DNA of 14,219 bases, from positions 1-14,219 of the forward strand of contig NYZA01000152.1 of the NCBI GenBank assembly GCA_002686955.1, in the 5' to 3' direction. Source of the stretch: Gemmatimonadota bacterium (GTDB taxonomy: Bacteria; GCA-2686955). A model generated the notes under the pieces. That model ran no database searches and was not told where the DNA came from. It was given only the letters and a program-made list of their open reading frames with translations. Shown in pieces: positions 1-7,788 of this stretch (position 1 is the first letter of the stretch; every line of letters begins with the position of its first letter). Both the position numbers and the translations under genes were made by a program.

Positions 1-1952
1 AGGAGCTCGTGGCGGCGGGCCGGCTCGTGAATCCGGTCGAGAATCCGAAGTGCGTGGCGCGCCATCTCTCGCACGCGCGTGAGCTCGCCCCGTCGCATCG
101 CCACCGCCGCCAGCCGGGCACGGGTGCGCGCCTCCTCACCCAGCGCCCGATGCTCGGCGTGAAGGGCGAGGGCCTTCCTGAAGCAGGCTTCCGCCTCTTC
201 CGTCTCGCCCTCCGCGAGAGCGATCTCACCGAGCAGTGCTCGGGCCTTGCCCTCGAAGCCACCGTGGCTCTCCGCCCTGTGGATGGCGAGCCCCTCGGCC
301 ACCGCCGCCTTCGCCTTTTTCCAGCGCCCCGCTCGGATCGCCAGCGCACCCAGATGGGTCAAGGTCTCGCCTTCGTAGCGCCGGTCGCGTACGCGGCGGT
401 GCAGCTTCAGCGCCCGCCGCAAGACCCGCTCGGCCCGCTCCGGGGCTCCAGCTTCGGCATAGAGCAGCGCGAGCTGGGCGACGTGGCGCCCCTCCAGGCG
501 TTTGTCCCCCACCGAGGCGAAAGCCTCGATGGCGGCTTCGTAGTGTTCGATTGCCCGGGTCGGGAAGCCGATCCGCGTCCAGAGGATCGCCAGGTTGCCA
601 CGGGCGTGGGCCTCCATCCGCTGGTCGCCCCCTTCCTCGTGAACCCGCCTGGCGCTCTCGAGAAGCTCGAGGGCGCCCCGTGGATTGCCGGTCTCCGCCT
701 CGATCGTGGCCATGTTCTCCTCGACCAGAGCCACATGCCGCATATCTCCGATTTCGCGGAAGATCCGCAGGGCATCCCGGTGCCCCTCGCGCGCCGCACC
801 GATCCGCCCGCTCCGAAAGGCCAGGATGGCGAGGTTCTCGAGAGTGATCGCTTCGCCGGCGCGTCCCCCGATTGCGCGGTGCTCTTCGAGCACTTCATTG
901 AGAAGCTCTTCGGCGCGCCGTGTCGATCCGGTCTGGCGCAGGAGCACCGCCAGGTTGGTCTTGGCGCCGGCGAGCGCCCGCTTCGCGCCGACCGCCCTCA
1001 GAGCCACTATCGCCTCTTCGTAGATCGCGCGGCTCGGCTCTCCCATCTGCGATGTGAGGTTCGCGAGGTTGACCAGGTTCAAGCCGAGGCCCCTGCGATC
1101 GCCGATCGCCTGCCGGATCGCCGCGACGGCCTCGCAGCTCTTCTTAGCCGCGGGCAGATCACCCCGCCCGGCCGCGACTTCGGCGAGCAGAGCCTGCGCA
1201 TCCCCCTCGCCCCAATAGTCGCCGCAAGCCCGACGCAGCCGCAGCGCCCGATCAGCGAATTGCGTTGCTTCACGCGGCTCCCTCTTGCGCAGCGCCAGGC
1301 GGGCGCTTTCCGCGAGCGCCGCGGCCTCAGTCCGCCGGCAAGAAAAGTGTCGCGACCATCGCTGTGCGTCTTCGAGCTCTCGGCCGGCATCGTCAAGGCG
1401 CTCCTGCTGCATCGCCAGCCTCGCACGCAGAAGGGCGCGCATTCCGGCGTCGGACTCCTCGATGGCATCGATCGCTTGCTCGGCCCGCGGCCAGTCGCGA
1501 TGCGCCAGGCCTGCCAGAGCGGCCAAAACGACCGTGCCACTCTTGGCGGGATCGACAATCCAGTCTCGCATCAGATCGGGTCTGAAACGCAACACCCGTC
1601 GCGCGATCGCGACCCGCGCCGGAGTCGCTTCCCACGTCTTTTCGAGCCCAGTCTCGTCGTGGCGCGCAATCCTCCGTAGCGCCATTGTTTCCGAGACGGC
1701 ATCTTCTAGCCGCCGCCCCGATTCCAGCCTTTCCATCGCTCTTTCGGTCGGGGACCGAGCGCATGCCTCGGCTCGGCTCCGCTCCGATTCGTGCGTGGCC
1801 GCCCGGTTGCGGGCACGCCGCCGCGCGGCGACCACCGTGCACAAGGAGTCGAGATCGGTCAGGGAGAAATCGATGGCGCGCGCCCGCGTCCGGAGCTCAA
1901 CCGGGTCAGCCGCCTTCTCGATCAAGCGCTTCCAGCTTCTGAGGGTCGCCAT
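1..1952 (-). CDS. Tetratricopeptide-repeat protein, C-terminus cut by window edge
   Basis: The frame is open from ATG at 1952 to the window edge without a stop (650 codons visible). From about residue 205 the protein is a run of helical repeats with roughly 40-residue spacing. Each has the TPR signature of Gly/Ala at position 8 and Ala/Arg-Ala near position 20 (for example NLAILAFRSGRIGAAREGHRDA near 373-394, then units near 413, 453, 493, 533 and 573). Repeats of this length resemble the TPR_12/kinesin-light-chain type, which act as protein-interaction scaffolds. Residues 1-200 are charged and helical with no domain I recognise; an Arg/Ala-rich stretch spans about 43-75. There is no signal peptide or membrane segment, so a cytosolic place is likely. 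A TACAAT -10-like hexamer lies at 1979-1974 on this strand, with no good -35 and no clear ribosome site. The partner or signalling role cannot be read, and an enzymatic or DNA-binding domain could lie outside the window. Confidence 0.85.
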   Translation of the reverse strand, partial: MATLRSWKRLIEKAADPVELRTRARAIDFSLTDLDSLCTVVAARRRARNRAATHESERSRAEACARSPTERAMERLESGRRLEDAVSETMALRRIARHDETGLEKTWEATPARVAIARRVLRFRPDLMRDWIVDPAKSGTVVLAALAGLAHRDWPRAEQAIDAIEESDAGMRALLRARLAMQQERLDDAGRELEDAQRWSRHFSCRRTEAAALAESARLALRKREPREATQFADRALRLRRACGDYWGEGDAQALLAEVAAGRGDLPAAKKSCEAVAAIRQAIGDRRGLGLNLVNLANLTSQMGEPSRAIYEEAIVALRAVGAKRALAGAKTNLAVLLRQTGSTRRAEELLNEVLEEHRAIGGRAGEAITLENLAILAFRSGRIGAAREGHRDALRIFREIGDMRHVALVEENMATIEAETGNPRGALELLESARRVHEEGGDQRMEAHARGNLAILWTRIGFPTRAIEHYEAAIEAFASVGDKRLEGRHVAQLALLYAEAGAPERAERVLRRALKLHRRVRDRRYEGETLTHLGALAIRAGRWKKAKAAVAEGLAIHRAESHGGFEGKARALLGEIALAEGETEEAEACFRKALALHAEHRALGEEARTRARLAAVAMRRGELTRVREMARHALRILDRIHEPARRHEL

Positions 1953-2455
1953 GGTTGGATCGTAGCGTGATCGATTGTAGGGCGGCGCTTGCGAGTGCGG
2001 CTTCAAGCGGCGAGCCCGGTCACCGATCTACTGCTCCGCGTCCGCACGAAGATCCTGGAGCTGGCGCAGCCTCCTCCCTCCGCGGGGCGATAGCCTTCGG
2101 CGCTGTCCCGATGCCGATTTTCGAGCGGTTCTATCTGGTCATCCGAGCCGGGGGTCCGATGTGGCGGATGTCGTCGCGCCCTTCCGTACGCGCGCGTCGG
2201 CCATATCCCGTGCGGCGCCACGTGGATGATTTCTCAGGTTCGGACGCCCGCTGGGGCCGGTCAGCCGGCCGATCTCGGGCGTAGGTGGCGGATTCTGGGA
2301 TTGACGGGCCTGTTGCGCGGCCACTGTGTTGCCTTTAAGCTCTGCGCGGGCTTGCGGCCACTCGCCTGGCCCCGCACGACGACAAACTTGAGCGCCGATT
2401 TCACTGCACGAAAGAACGTGGCGGGAACTCCCTTCGAAACGATTGGAGATGCGTG
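1953..2455. other. Intergenic stretch of about 500 bp, no gene supported
   Basis: This lies between the divergent TPR gene and the glycosyltransferase at 2456. Short open frames exist on both strands, but none has a ribosome site together with recognisable protein character. A GC hairpin is visible at 2255-2270 (GGCCGG, loop TCAG, CCGGCC) with no T-run after it. From about 2320 the sequence loses some G+C, as in the gene that follows. The stretch may hold the promoters of both neighbours or debris from the insertion of the low-GC gene; neither can be shown. Confidence 0.5.
2445..2448 (+). promoter_or_regulatory. Ribosome binding site GGAG deciding the start at 2456
   Basis: Three in-frame starts follow each other: GTG 2453, ATG 2456 and ATG 2459. 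GGAG at 2445-2448 leaves spacers of 4, 7 and 10 bases, so ATG 2456 has the best spacing. Confidence 0.6.
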
Positions 2456-3409
2456 ATGATGACGGACATTTCGTTGATCATCCCCTTTCTGAACGAGGAA
2501 GAGAATATTCCTACCCTGGCGGCGACTCTGGATCAATACTTCGCATCGCTGAAAGATCTGAAGTGCGAAGTGCTCTTTGTAGATGACGGCTCGAGCGACG
2601 CGTCCGTGGACCTCTTGGCACGGGCTCCACACGAAGCCTATCGTGCCAAAGTGATCTCTCTCTCGAGGAATTATGGTTCGCACGCCGCGCTGAGAGCCGG
2701 CATGTTGCATGCAGAGGGACGGAGAATCACATTTCTCTCGGCAGATCTCCAGGATCCGGTGGAATTGATCGAACAACTATATGTTGAGGCAGAAAAGGGC
2801 TACGATATTGTCTGGGCCATGCGAGAGCAGGTTGATACCGGGCTGTTTGAACGAATGTTCTCCTCGGCCTACGGATCGCTCATGAGGAGATTCGCGTTGT
2901 CCGAGTATCCTCAAAAAGGCTTTGATGTGGTCATGTTCAACAAGAAGGTGCAAGCCGAGTTGAATCAACGCATCGAGGCACATTCTTCTCTTTTTCTGCA
3001 AATCTTGAGTATAGGTTTTCGCAGCAGCTCCATTTCATATCACAAACAGGCACGGAAGGTCGGTAAGTCGAAATGGACGCTCTCGAAGAAGGTCAAATTG
3101 TTGATTGATTCGTTTGTGGCTTTCTCATATGCCCCGATTCGATTTGTCAGTGTGTCAGGCATCGTCCTAGCCCTGGGCGGATTCTCATGGGCCTCATATA
3201 TTGTCTTTCGCCATTTCTTGTTCAGAGATTTGGACCCCGGTTGGCCGGCGCTTGTCTCGATTCTCATGATGGGATTCGGCGTGACGAATATCTCTTTGGG
3301 AATCATTGCGGAGTACCTTTGGAGAACATTGGATTCCTCCCGAAGACGGGAAGTGTTCATTGTGAACGAGATTCTTCAACTATCAGGAGATTCCGCTGCT
3401 GCCGTATAG
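2456..3409 (+). CDS. GtrB/DPM1-like family 2 glycosyltransferase (polyprenyl-phosphate sugar synthase type)
   Basis: At 317 residues this has the usual length and layout of the family. An N-terminal GT-A catalytic domain opens with SLIIPFLNEEENIP (6-19) and carries VDDGSSD (42-48) and the metal/nucleotide motif ADLQDP (96-101). A basic membrane-surface stretch (KQARKVGKSKWTL, 197-209) comes next, then two membrane helices at about 228-250 and 264-286, ending in the typical EYLWR. Members transfer a sugar from UDP- or GDP-sugar to undecaprenyl or dolichyl phosphate at the inner face of the membrane. The sugar here is unknown. The family's usual DAGDFRLM-type segment is replaced by YPQKGFDVVMF (151-161), so this is not a close copy of the second GT2 at 8045. 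Base use is foreign to the surroundings: 26/60, 27/60 and 33/60 G+C on lines 2761, 3061 and 3121, against 42/60 on line 4981. That suggests transfer. It stands alone on its strand. Confidence 0.9.
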   Translation: MMTDISLIIPFLNEEENIPTLAATLDQYFASLKDLKCEVLFVDDGSSDASVDLLARAPHEAYRAKVISLSRNYGSHAALRAGMLHAEGRRITFLSADLQDPVELIEQLYVEAEKGYDIVWAMREQVDTGLFERMFSSAYGSLMRRFALSEYPQKGFDVVMFNKKVQAELNQRIEAHSSLFLQILSIGFRSSSISYHKQARKVGKSKWTLSKKVKLLIDSFVAFSYAPIRFVSVSGIVLALGGFSWASYIVFRHFLFRDLDPGWPALVSILMMGFGVTNISLGIIAEYLWRTLDSSRRREVFIVNEILQLSGDSAAAV

Positions 3410-3525
3410 AGCTCGAAAGGTATTGTTTTCTATCATCCCACCGTATTCACCGAAACGCTACTACGCCGACGCATATCCGCACTCAGACGACGGCGCCCAG
3501 TTCAGCGTGCGCGCTCTCGAAGAGC

Positions 3526-4641
3526 TCAGCCGGGGGAAAAGTCCCCCTCGCTCAGCGCGGGCAGCTCCACACGGGGTCGGTCCTCGGGGACGAAGCGTGC
3601 CCTGTAGGACTTCAAAAAGCCCAGAAGACGGACCTCGACTGAAGATCGTGTCTTGCGGTAGCAACGCCGTTCGAGGTCGATCCAGGTCACGGAGCTCGGA
3701 GTCTCGCCGCGTGAGACGCTCCCGGCGATGACGATGAGCGGCCGCTCGTGTGGGAGCGGGGTGCTCTGGTCGAGCAGGTCGATGAAGCTGATCTTGCCGG
3801 CGAGGGGACCCTCTGGAACGACGAACGCATCCACCTCTTCTCGGTAGGCTCTCGGGCAGCTCTCTTCGAGGAACTCCCGCACGTAGCCGCGGACCATGGC
3901 CTGCTTCTCTTCAAGCGGGACGGAGCGGTAGGGTGTGATCCTGTCGGTCATATCCTTCGCCGGAGCGCCGCCTACGCAGTGGTTTGGGGGGACGCTGCGG
4001 GTGACGTTCGAGCCGGTCAGCACCAGCGACTTCTCTCCGAGCACGACGCCGGGCGAGACGATGTTGTAGGCACCCAGGATCCACGTGTCGTCCTCGATCG
4101 TGACCGGCGCCACCTTGAACACTTGCGAGCCCTCCAGCAGGTCGCCAAAATAGCCGTGGGTGTAGACGCTCGAGGAGGCGCCGATCCCGACATGGTTGCC
4201 GACGGTGAGCGTGTCCTCAGAGTTGAGGACGCAGTGCTGTCCGATCCAGCAGTTGTGACCTATGGCCAGCGGCTTGCGCCCGTTGATGAGGGCGTGGTTG
4301 TGGATCGCCGTGTAGTCACCTATGGCGGCGGCGGGGACCAGCAGTTTGCTGTCGTGCGAGAGGAGCGAGCAGTCGCCGAATCGAATGCTCTCCGAGGGGG
4401 TCCCGGACATGGAGCCCAGCACGCATCGGGTCTCGATGCGGCTGCTGTGGCCCAGCTCGAAGTGCCGGGCGCGTACGGTGACTCCAGCGTCCAGGCGCGC
4501 GCCATCTCTCAGCACCAGCCGGTCGCACTCGATCCGCACCTCGTCACCCAGGATCACACCTTCGCCCACGCTGATATTCCGGGCCTCGATGTGGACGTTG
4601 GCCCCAATTGTTGCGTGTGCGGCTCCCGATGGAATCGTCAT
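3526..4641 (-). CDS. Left-handed beta-helix (hexapeptide) acyltransferase with C-terminal extension
   Basis: The 371-residue protein has hexapeptide repeats through most of residues 8-215, for example IGANVHIEA, VGEGVILGD, IGHNCWIGQHCVLN and VTIEDDTWILGAYNIVSPGVVLGEKS. These are typical of WbbJ/CysE/LpxA-like acyl- or acetyltransferases. VYTHGYFGD (159-167) carries a candidate catalytic His162, and GGAPAKDM (224-231) is the usual end of such a domain. Acetyl-CoA-dependent O- or N-acetylation of a sugar is the likely reaction; the acceptor is not readable. Residues about 240-371 form a further domain with no hexapeptides (hydrophobic strand PLIVIAGSVSRGE at 301-313, then a basic segment) that I do not recognise. 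ATG 4641 is preferred over an upstream in-frame ATG at 4683 because AGAGGAG sits six bases before it. The gene converges with the GT2 at 2456 and diverges from the GT-C gene at 4944. The setting fits glycan decoration. Confidence 0.85.
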   Translation of the reverse strand: MTIPSGAAHATIGANVHIEARNISVGEGVILGDEVRIECDRLVLRDGARLDAGVTVRARHFELGHSSRIETRCVLGSMSGTPSESIRFGDCSLLSHDSKLLVPAAAIGDYTAIHNHALINGRKPLAIGHNCWIGQHCVLNSEDTLTVGNHVGIGASSSVYTHGYFGDLLEGSQVFKVAPVTIEDDTWILGAYNIVSPGVVLGEKSLVLTGSNVTRSVPPNHCVGGAPAKDMTDRITPYRSVPLEEKQAMVRGYVREFLEESCPRAYREEVDAFVVPEGPLAGKISFIDLLDQSTPLPHERPLIVIAGSVSRGETPSSVTWIDLERRCYRKTRSSVEVRLLGFLKSYRARFVPEDRPRVELPALSEGDFSPG

Positions 4642-4647
4642 CGTTGG

Positions 4648-4654
4648 CTCCTCT
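4648..4654 (-). promoter_or_regulatory. Strong ribosome binding site for the acyltransferase
   Basis: AGAGGAG reads on the minus strand with a six-base spacer to ATG 4641. It decides the start against the longer frame beginning at 4683, whose extra 14 residues would be read through this site. Confidence 0.7.
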
Positions 4655-4907
4655 TGCGCGAGGCCCAAGGGTAGCATCTCCAAGATCAGTGGGGTTCAGG
4701 AGGCCTGGCTAGTTCGACGGCGAAAGAGCGAATGGAGGATCCGTGGCCGCCACACTCTTCAACCTCTTCGGCCCAACAGCTGGAATCGAAGTTGGGTTGG
4801 GGCGACGCACAGGGGGTCACTTCGCTGGTTCTGCTGAACCCGCGCCATCCTGATGAGCGCGACTTGGGCGGGTAGGTGGAGGATCCCTGGGGGGAATCCG
4901 CCCCTGA

Positions 4908-4937
4908 TTGGCAATCGGACACCGGTGACGGTAGCAT
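4908..4937 (+). promoter_or_regulatory. Candidate sigma70-type promoter for the GT-C gene
   Basis: TTGGCA (4908-4913, 5/6 to TTGACA) is followed after 18 bases by TAGCAT (4932-4937, 4/6 to TATAAT). A start seven bases past the -10 falls on 4944, the A of the chosen ATG, which would give a leaderless message. That fits the absence of a clear ribosome site. It is a motif match by eye only. Confidence 0.3.
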
Positions 4938-4943
4938 GGATCG

Positions 4944-6743
4944 ATGCTCGCCCCTCATCGGCCGCGGACCGCCTTACCCCCTGGGGTGCTTCGCTCGATC
5001 GGTCTGGCGGCCCTGCTGGCGGCTCTTCTCTCCTCCCCAGGGTTCGTAGCGGAGCGCTTCGCTCCGGACGGTGAGCTGGCGGCCAGCACGCTGTGGCTTA
5101 TAGGGGGGATGCGCTGTTCCATGGCCGCGATCGGCCTCCTCTTGGCGGCACTGCCGCGCCGCGTGGCATCCTGGGTATCGATGGGGCGGCGTGAGGGCTG
5201 GAGGGCATTGGCGCGCGCGACAGCGCCGGTGTTGGCGTTGGAGGTGCGAATTCTGAGGCTCTTCTCGAAGGCGGGGCTTCGGCTCGCGGGCGGTGGAGCG
5301 GGTGGTCGCGCCGGCTGCCTTCTCTGGCTCGGCTTTGCGCTCTATCTAGTCCCCGCCTACACCGAGACGGGCACGCCTGCTTTCTATATCCCTCGGCTCG
5401 CACTGCCCTCACCCGGCGCGCCGTGGTCGGCCGCCTTCTACGGCGCCAGCGTATGTGTTGCTTTCTTCGCCTATGCGGCAGCCCTGTCCGCACCCTTTCG
5501 GCGCAAAGTGCGTCCCTCGTTCAGGTGGGTGGCGGCGTGGAGTCTTCTATTCCACCTTACGGCCTCGATCTCCGCTCCCTTCTTCGACGATGATATCTCC
5601 GAGTTGGTGCTCCATTCGCGGATGGTCGCGCACCATCACATGAACCCGTACCTGGTGATGGGGGCCGATGCGGCCGCGATCGACGAGTGGGCGATCGATG
5701 AGATGCCGTCTCGGGTGCCTGGCACTCTTGAAACACCCTACGGTCCTCTCTGGACGCTTTTGGAGGGTGGAATCGGTTGGACGACGGGCCGCTCCAGCTA
5801 CCTGGCCGGACTGCTCAGTTTTCGCATTCTCTTTACCGCTCTGAATCTGGGGTGGGCCTATGCGTTGTACCGGCTCCGCGGGCGAGGTAGCGCGGGTGTA
5901 CGTTCGGCATTGATGTACGCTTGGAACCCGCTCGTAATCGTGATCGCCGCGGCGTCCGGACACAACGACATCATGACCGCCGTGGTCATGGGGGTGGGAT
6001 TGGTGCTCTGGCAGCGACGCCACCGTCTGGCCGGGGCACTGAGCCTCGTTCTTTCGATCCTCACCAAGTTCGTTCCTCTGGCTCTGCTGCCCCTGCTCTT
6101 CGCCCACGAATGGAATCGGGGTCGCGGTCTTCGAGGCGTGGCCCTGGAGTGCGCTCGATTCGCCGCTCTGTTCATCGTGCTCGCTGGCGCCCTTTACTAT
6201 CCCTTCGACGTGGGACTGGGCGCGATTCGATCGGTGGCGCTGGAGTCGGGTGTGGGTCCCGCATTGGAGGGGCGTTTTTACTACAACTCACACTCGCTCC
6301 TGTACGCCATCAGCGAGGGTGCGTGGCGCGCGACCCGCAGCATTCCACTCGCTCATTTCATCCAGGCGATCTTCAATGTCGGATTCGGCGTTTACTTGCT
6401 GAGCCATCTTCTCGGCGTGGGGCGCGCGCGCTCGCTCACGCAGGCCTCGGGCCGGGTCCTCTTCGTGTTTCTTCTTCTCTTTCGCGGATGGCTGCAGTTC
6501 TGGTACCTGGTCTGGTTTCTCGTGCTGATCCCGGTCGATGCCACGCCCACTTTCCGGCGCGAAGCTCTACTCTTCTCGTTCACCGGACTTCTGCACACCT
6601 TCGCGTTCATGGTCACGCGCAGTGCCGACTATCCCCAGCAACTCGCGCAGACCTTCCTGTTCGTGGGCGCGCCGATTCTGCTGACTCTGGGCCACCTCGC
6701 GCGCGACCGCGCTCCCCTTCGCCGGCCGTCCACGGCGCCCTGA
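4944..6743 (+). CDS. GT-C membrane glycosyltransferase, MptA/MptB-like motifs
   Basis: A 599-residue polytopic membrane protein with roughly 12 hydrophobic segments. The acidic cluster FFDDDISE (213-220) lies in the loop after a membrane helix, where GT-C enzymes carry their catalytic acid. YGPLW (266-270), AWNPLV (326-331), SGHNDIMTA (338-346), LTKFVPLALLP (373-383) and YYPF (418-421) follow in the order seen in polyprenyl-phosphomannose-dependent alpha-1,6-mannosyltransferases and in GT87-like relatives. By that kinship it would move a hexose from a polyprenyl-phosphate donor to a glycan on the outer face of the cytoplasmic membrane. The actual sugar and acceptor are inference. ATG 4944 is used; the upstream sequence has no good ribosome site, and an overlapping ATG at 4936 is out of frame. 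The nearest lipid-sugar synthases are at 2456 and 8045, either of which could supply its donor. Confidence 0.8.
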   Translation: MLAPHRPRTALPPGVLRSIGLAALLAALLSSPGFVAERFAPDGELAASTLWLIGGMRCSMAAIGLLLAALPRRVASWVSMGRREGWRALARATAPVLALEVRILRLFSKAGLRLAGGGAGGRAGCLLWLGFALYLVPAYTETGTPAFYIPRLALPSPGAPWSAAFYGASVCVAFFAYAAALSAPFRRKVRPSFRWVAAWSLLFHLTASISAPFFDDDISELVLHSRMVAHHHMNPYLVMGADAAAIDEWAIDEMPSRVPGTLETPYGPLWTLLEGGIGWTTGRSSYLAGLLSFRILFTALNLGWAYALYRLRGRGSAGVRSALMYAWNPLVIVIAAASGHNDIMTAVVMGVGLVLWQRRHRLAGALSLVLSILTKFVPLALLPLLFAHEWNRGRGLRGVALECARFAALFIVLAGALYYPFDVGLGAIRSVALESGVGPALEGRFYYNSHSLLYAISEGAWRATRSIPLAHFIQAIFNVGFGVYLLSHLLGVGRARSLTQASGRVLFVFLLLFRGWLQFWYLVWFLVLIPVDATPTFRREALLFSFTGLLHTFAFMVTRSADYPQQLAQTFLFVGAPILLTLGHLARDRAPLRRPSTAP

Positions 6744-6768
6744 TCCCCTTGTCGTCCACGACGCCCTG
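6727..6768 (+). repeat. Short direct repeat across the end of the GT-C gene
   Basis: CGTCCACGGCGCCCTG (6727-6742, running into the stop codon) recurs as CGTCCACGACGCCCTG (6753-6768). This is 15/16 identity with a 26-base period. It looks like a slippage or insertion-type duplication next to the repeat at 6778. Confidence 0.6.
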
Positions 6769-6777
6769 TGGGGCTAC

Positions 6778-6799
6778 CCCGGATATCTCACCAACTTTC
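6778..6799 (+). repeat. Copy 1 of a dispersed 22-base intergenic repeat
   Basis: The 22 bases match 14142-14163 in the same orientation at 21 of 22 positions (shared core CTCACCAACTTTC; the mismatch is A at 6785 against T at 14149). It lies in the convergent gap 6744-6907. From memory, ends of IS1380-type insertion sequences can look like this (TGAGAAATCCGGG on the other strand). No transposase is present. Confidence 0.55.
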
Positions 6800-6907
6800 T
6801 GCTGCGGCGAGAGCGAGGGCACGATGTTCGAGTCGTTCGCCACGAACGACAACATTTACACTGCGATTCGCTACATTGTTTTTGGGGCGCCGCGCGCTGA
6901 ACGGTGT

Positions 6908-7729
6908 TCAGTCGCCCTTTCGCCCACAGAGCACCATGTTCCATGCGAGCCTGCGAACGAGGGGCAAGCGTGTGAGCGCGCGATCGAGACCGACGAGGGG
7001 TCGCCACCACCACAAAGAGCGAGCGGATTCTCGATAGATGCGTTTCCAGTAGCGATCGGCATTCGGATGCACTCGATCAACGGCGTAATACTTGAGAAAG
7101 AGCATCAGAGCCGCGACCCAGAATTCGCGATGCTGCACATCGACAAAGAACGTGCGCGCCAACTCGACATCGGCGAATGTCAGGGGGCTCTCGTCGTCGG
7201 TGCGTACATCGGTCGCCATCTTGCGGTAGACGTTGATGACTGGATTGTAGGCGAGTGGATCCCAGGTGAAGAAGCGCCCGCCTGGTCGAAGTGCACGGTG
7301 TATCGCGCCGAAGGTATCGCGGCGCCTGGTCACGTGGTGCATGAGATTCGCGACGTACACGAAGTCGTACGCTCCGGCGTCCACATCGAGCTGTTCCGCC
7401 GTGGTCACCTTGCCGCGAACCTCGACACCGTGGCGCTTCGCCAGGCGTTCTGCGAAGTCGACCATCCCCGGCGAGAGGTCCGTGCACGTGACATCTGCCC
7501 CCTGGAGCGCAAAGTAGACCGACGACTCGCCCAGTCCGGCACCGACGTCTAGGATGCTCTTGCCGCGGAGATCGCCCATTTCACGTAGGATCCAGCGGTT
7601 TTCGAGCGCGGTAGGGCTTTCGAAGGTCTCGCGCACTTTCACGTCTTCGACGCGTGTATCCGCAGCCCACTCATCGTGGAACTGGCTTTCCTTCTCGTGG
7701 ATCGCGTTGTTGTCTTTCGCCTTGCTCAG
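6908..7729 (-). CDS. Class I SAM-dependent methyltransferase, probable CTG start
   Basis: From the proposed start it has 273 residues. Motif I is ILDVGAGLGESS (59-70), the acidic ribose-binding residue is in CTDLSPGM (82-89), motif IV-like YDFVYVANLMHH spans 121-132, and ALRPGGRFFTWDPL (146-159) is the post-motif strand. This is a Rossmann-fold methyltransferase of the Methyltransf_11/25 kind. The leader SKAKDNNAIHEKESQFHDEWA is what I expect near the N-terminus of this subgroup. The open frame extends to an ATG at 7963, but residues coded there are low-grade and have no ribosome site. A GTG at 7843 also lacks one. AAGGAG with a nine-base spacer stands before CTG 7729, so I take that start. 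The substrate is unknown; a lipid-linked sugar or small envelope precursor would suit the neighbourhood. It lies downstream of the GT2 at 8045 on the same strand, after a 315-base gap. Confidence 0.85.
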   Translation of the reverse strand: MSKAKDNNAIHEKESQFHDEWAADTRVEDVKVRETFESPTALENRWILREMGDLRGKSILDVGAGLGESSVYFALQGADVTCTDLSPGMVDFAERLAKRHGVEVRGKVTTAEQLDVDAGAYDFVYVANLMHHVTRRRDTFGAIHRALRPGGRFFTWDPLAYNPVINVYRKMATDVRTDDESPLTFADVELARTFFVDVQHREFWVAALMLFLKYYAVDRVHPNADRYWKRIYRESARSLWWWRPLVGLDRALTRLPLVRRLAWNMVLCGRKGD

Positions 7730-7788
7730 GAGATCGTACTCCTTCGCGGACGTGGTGGTGTCCCGGGTCGATGGGAACGTGATTTCAT
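7726..7788 (-). CDS. Possible 20-codon upstream ORF overlapping the methyltransferase start
   Basis: ATG 7788 opens a 20-residue Arg/Ser/Pro-rich frame (MKSRSHRPGTPPRPRRSTIS) whose TGA overlaps the proposed CTG start as CTGA. That is the arrangement seen in translational coupling. It has no visible ribosome site of its own, and it may be chance. Confidence 0.15.
   Translation of the reverse strand: MKSRSHRPGTPPRPRRSTIS

Larger units (their letters stand above)
4642..4943. other. Divergent intergenic region of about 300 bp
   Basis: It separates the acyltransferase (-) from the GT-C gene (+), and should hold promoters for both. One short plus-strand frame (ATG 4732 to stop 4875, 47 residues, ending LVLLNPRHPDERDLGG) has no ribosome site and no family I know, so I do not call it a gene. 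It could be the tail of a decayed gene. A 90-codon frame on the opposite strand is equally unsupported. Confidence 0.5.

Noticed and set aside
9-1679. 556-codon plus-strand frame opposite the TPR gene
   Set aside because: Its translation is Arg/Pro/Ala-rich with no family features. The minus strand here carries regular TPR repeats, so this is an antisense shadow of GC-rich codons.
3532-3547. Hairpin GGGGGA-AAAG-TCCCCC as a terminator for the GT2 at 2456
   Set aside because: It lies inside the last codons of the acyltransferase, more than 120 bases past the GT2 stop, and has no T-run.
3748-4674. 308-codon plus-strand frame opposite the acyltransferase
   Set aside because: It is a shadow of the hexapeptide repeats on the minus strand; the translation has no fold signature.
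4732-4875. 47-residue plus-strand frame as a small gene
   Set aside because: It has no ribosome site and no recognisable family, and the divergent promoter region is expected here; it may be only a decayed gene end.
5921-7552. 543-codon plus-strand frame
   Set aside because: It runs out of phase through the GT-C gene and then antisense to the methyltransferase, both of which have clear family motifs.
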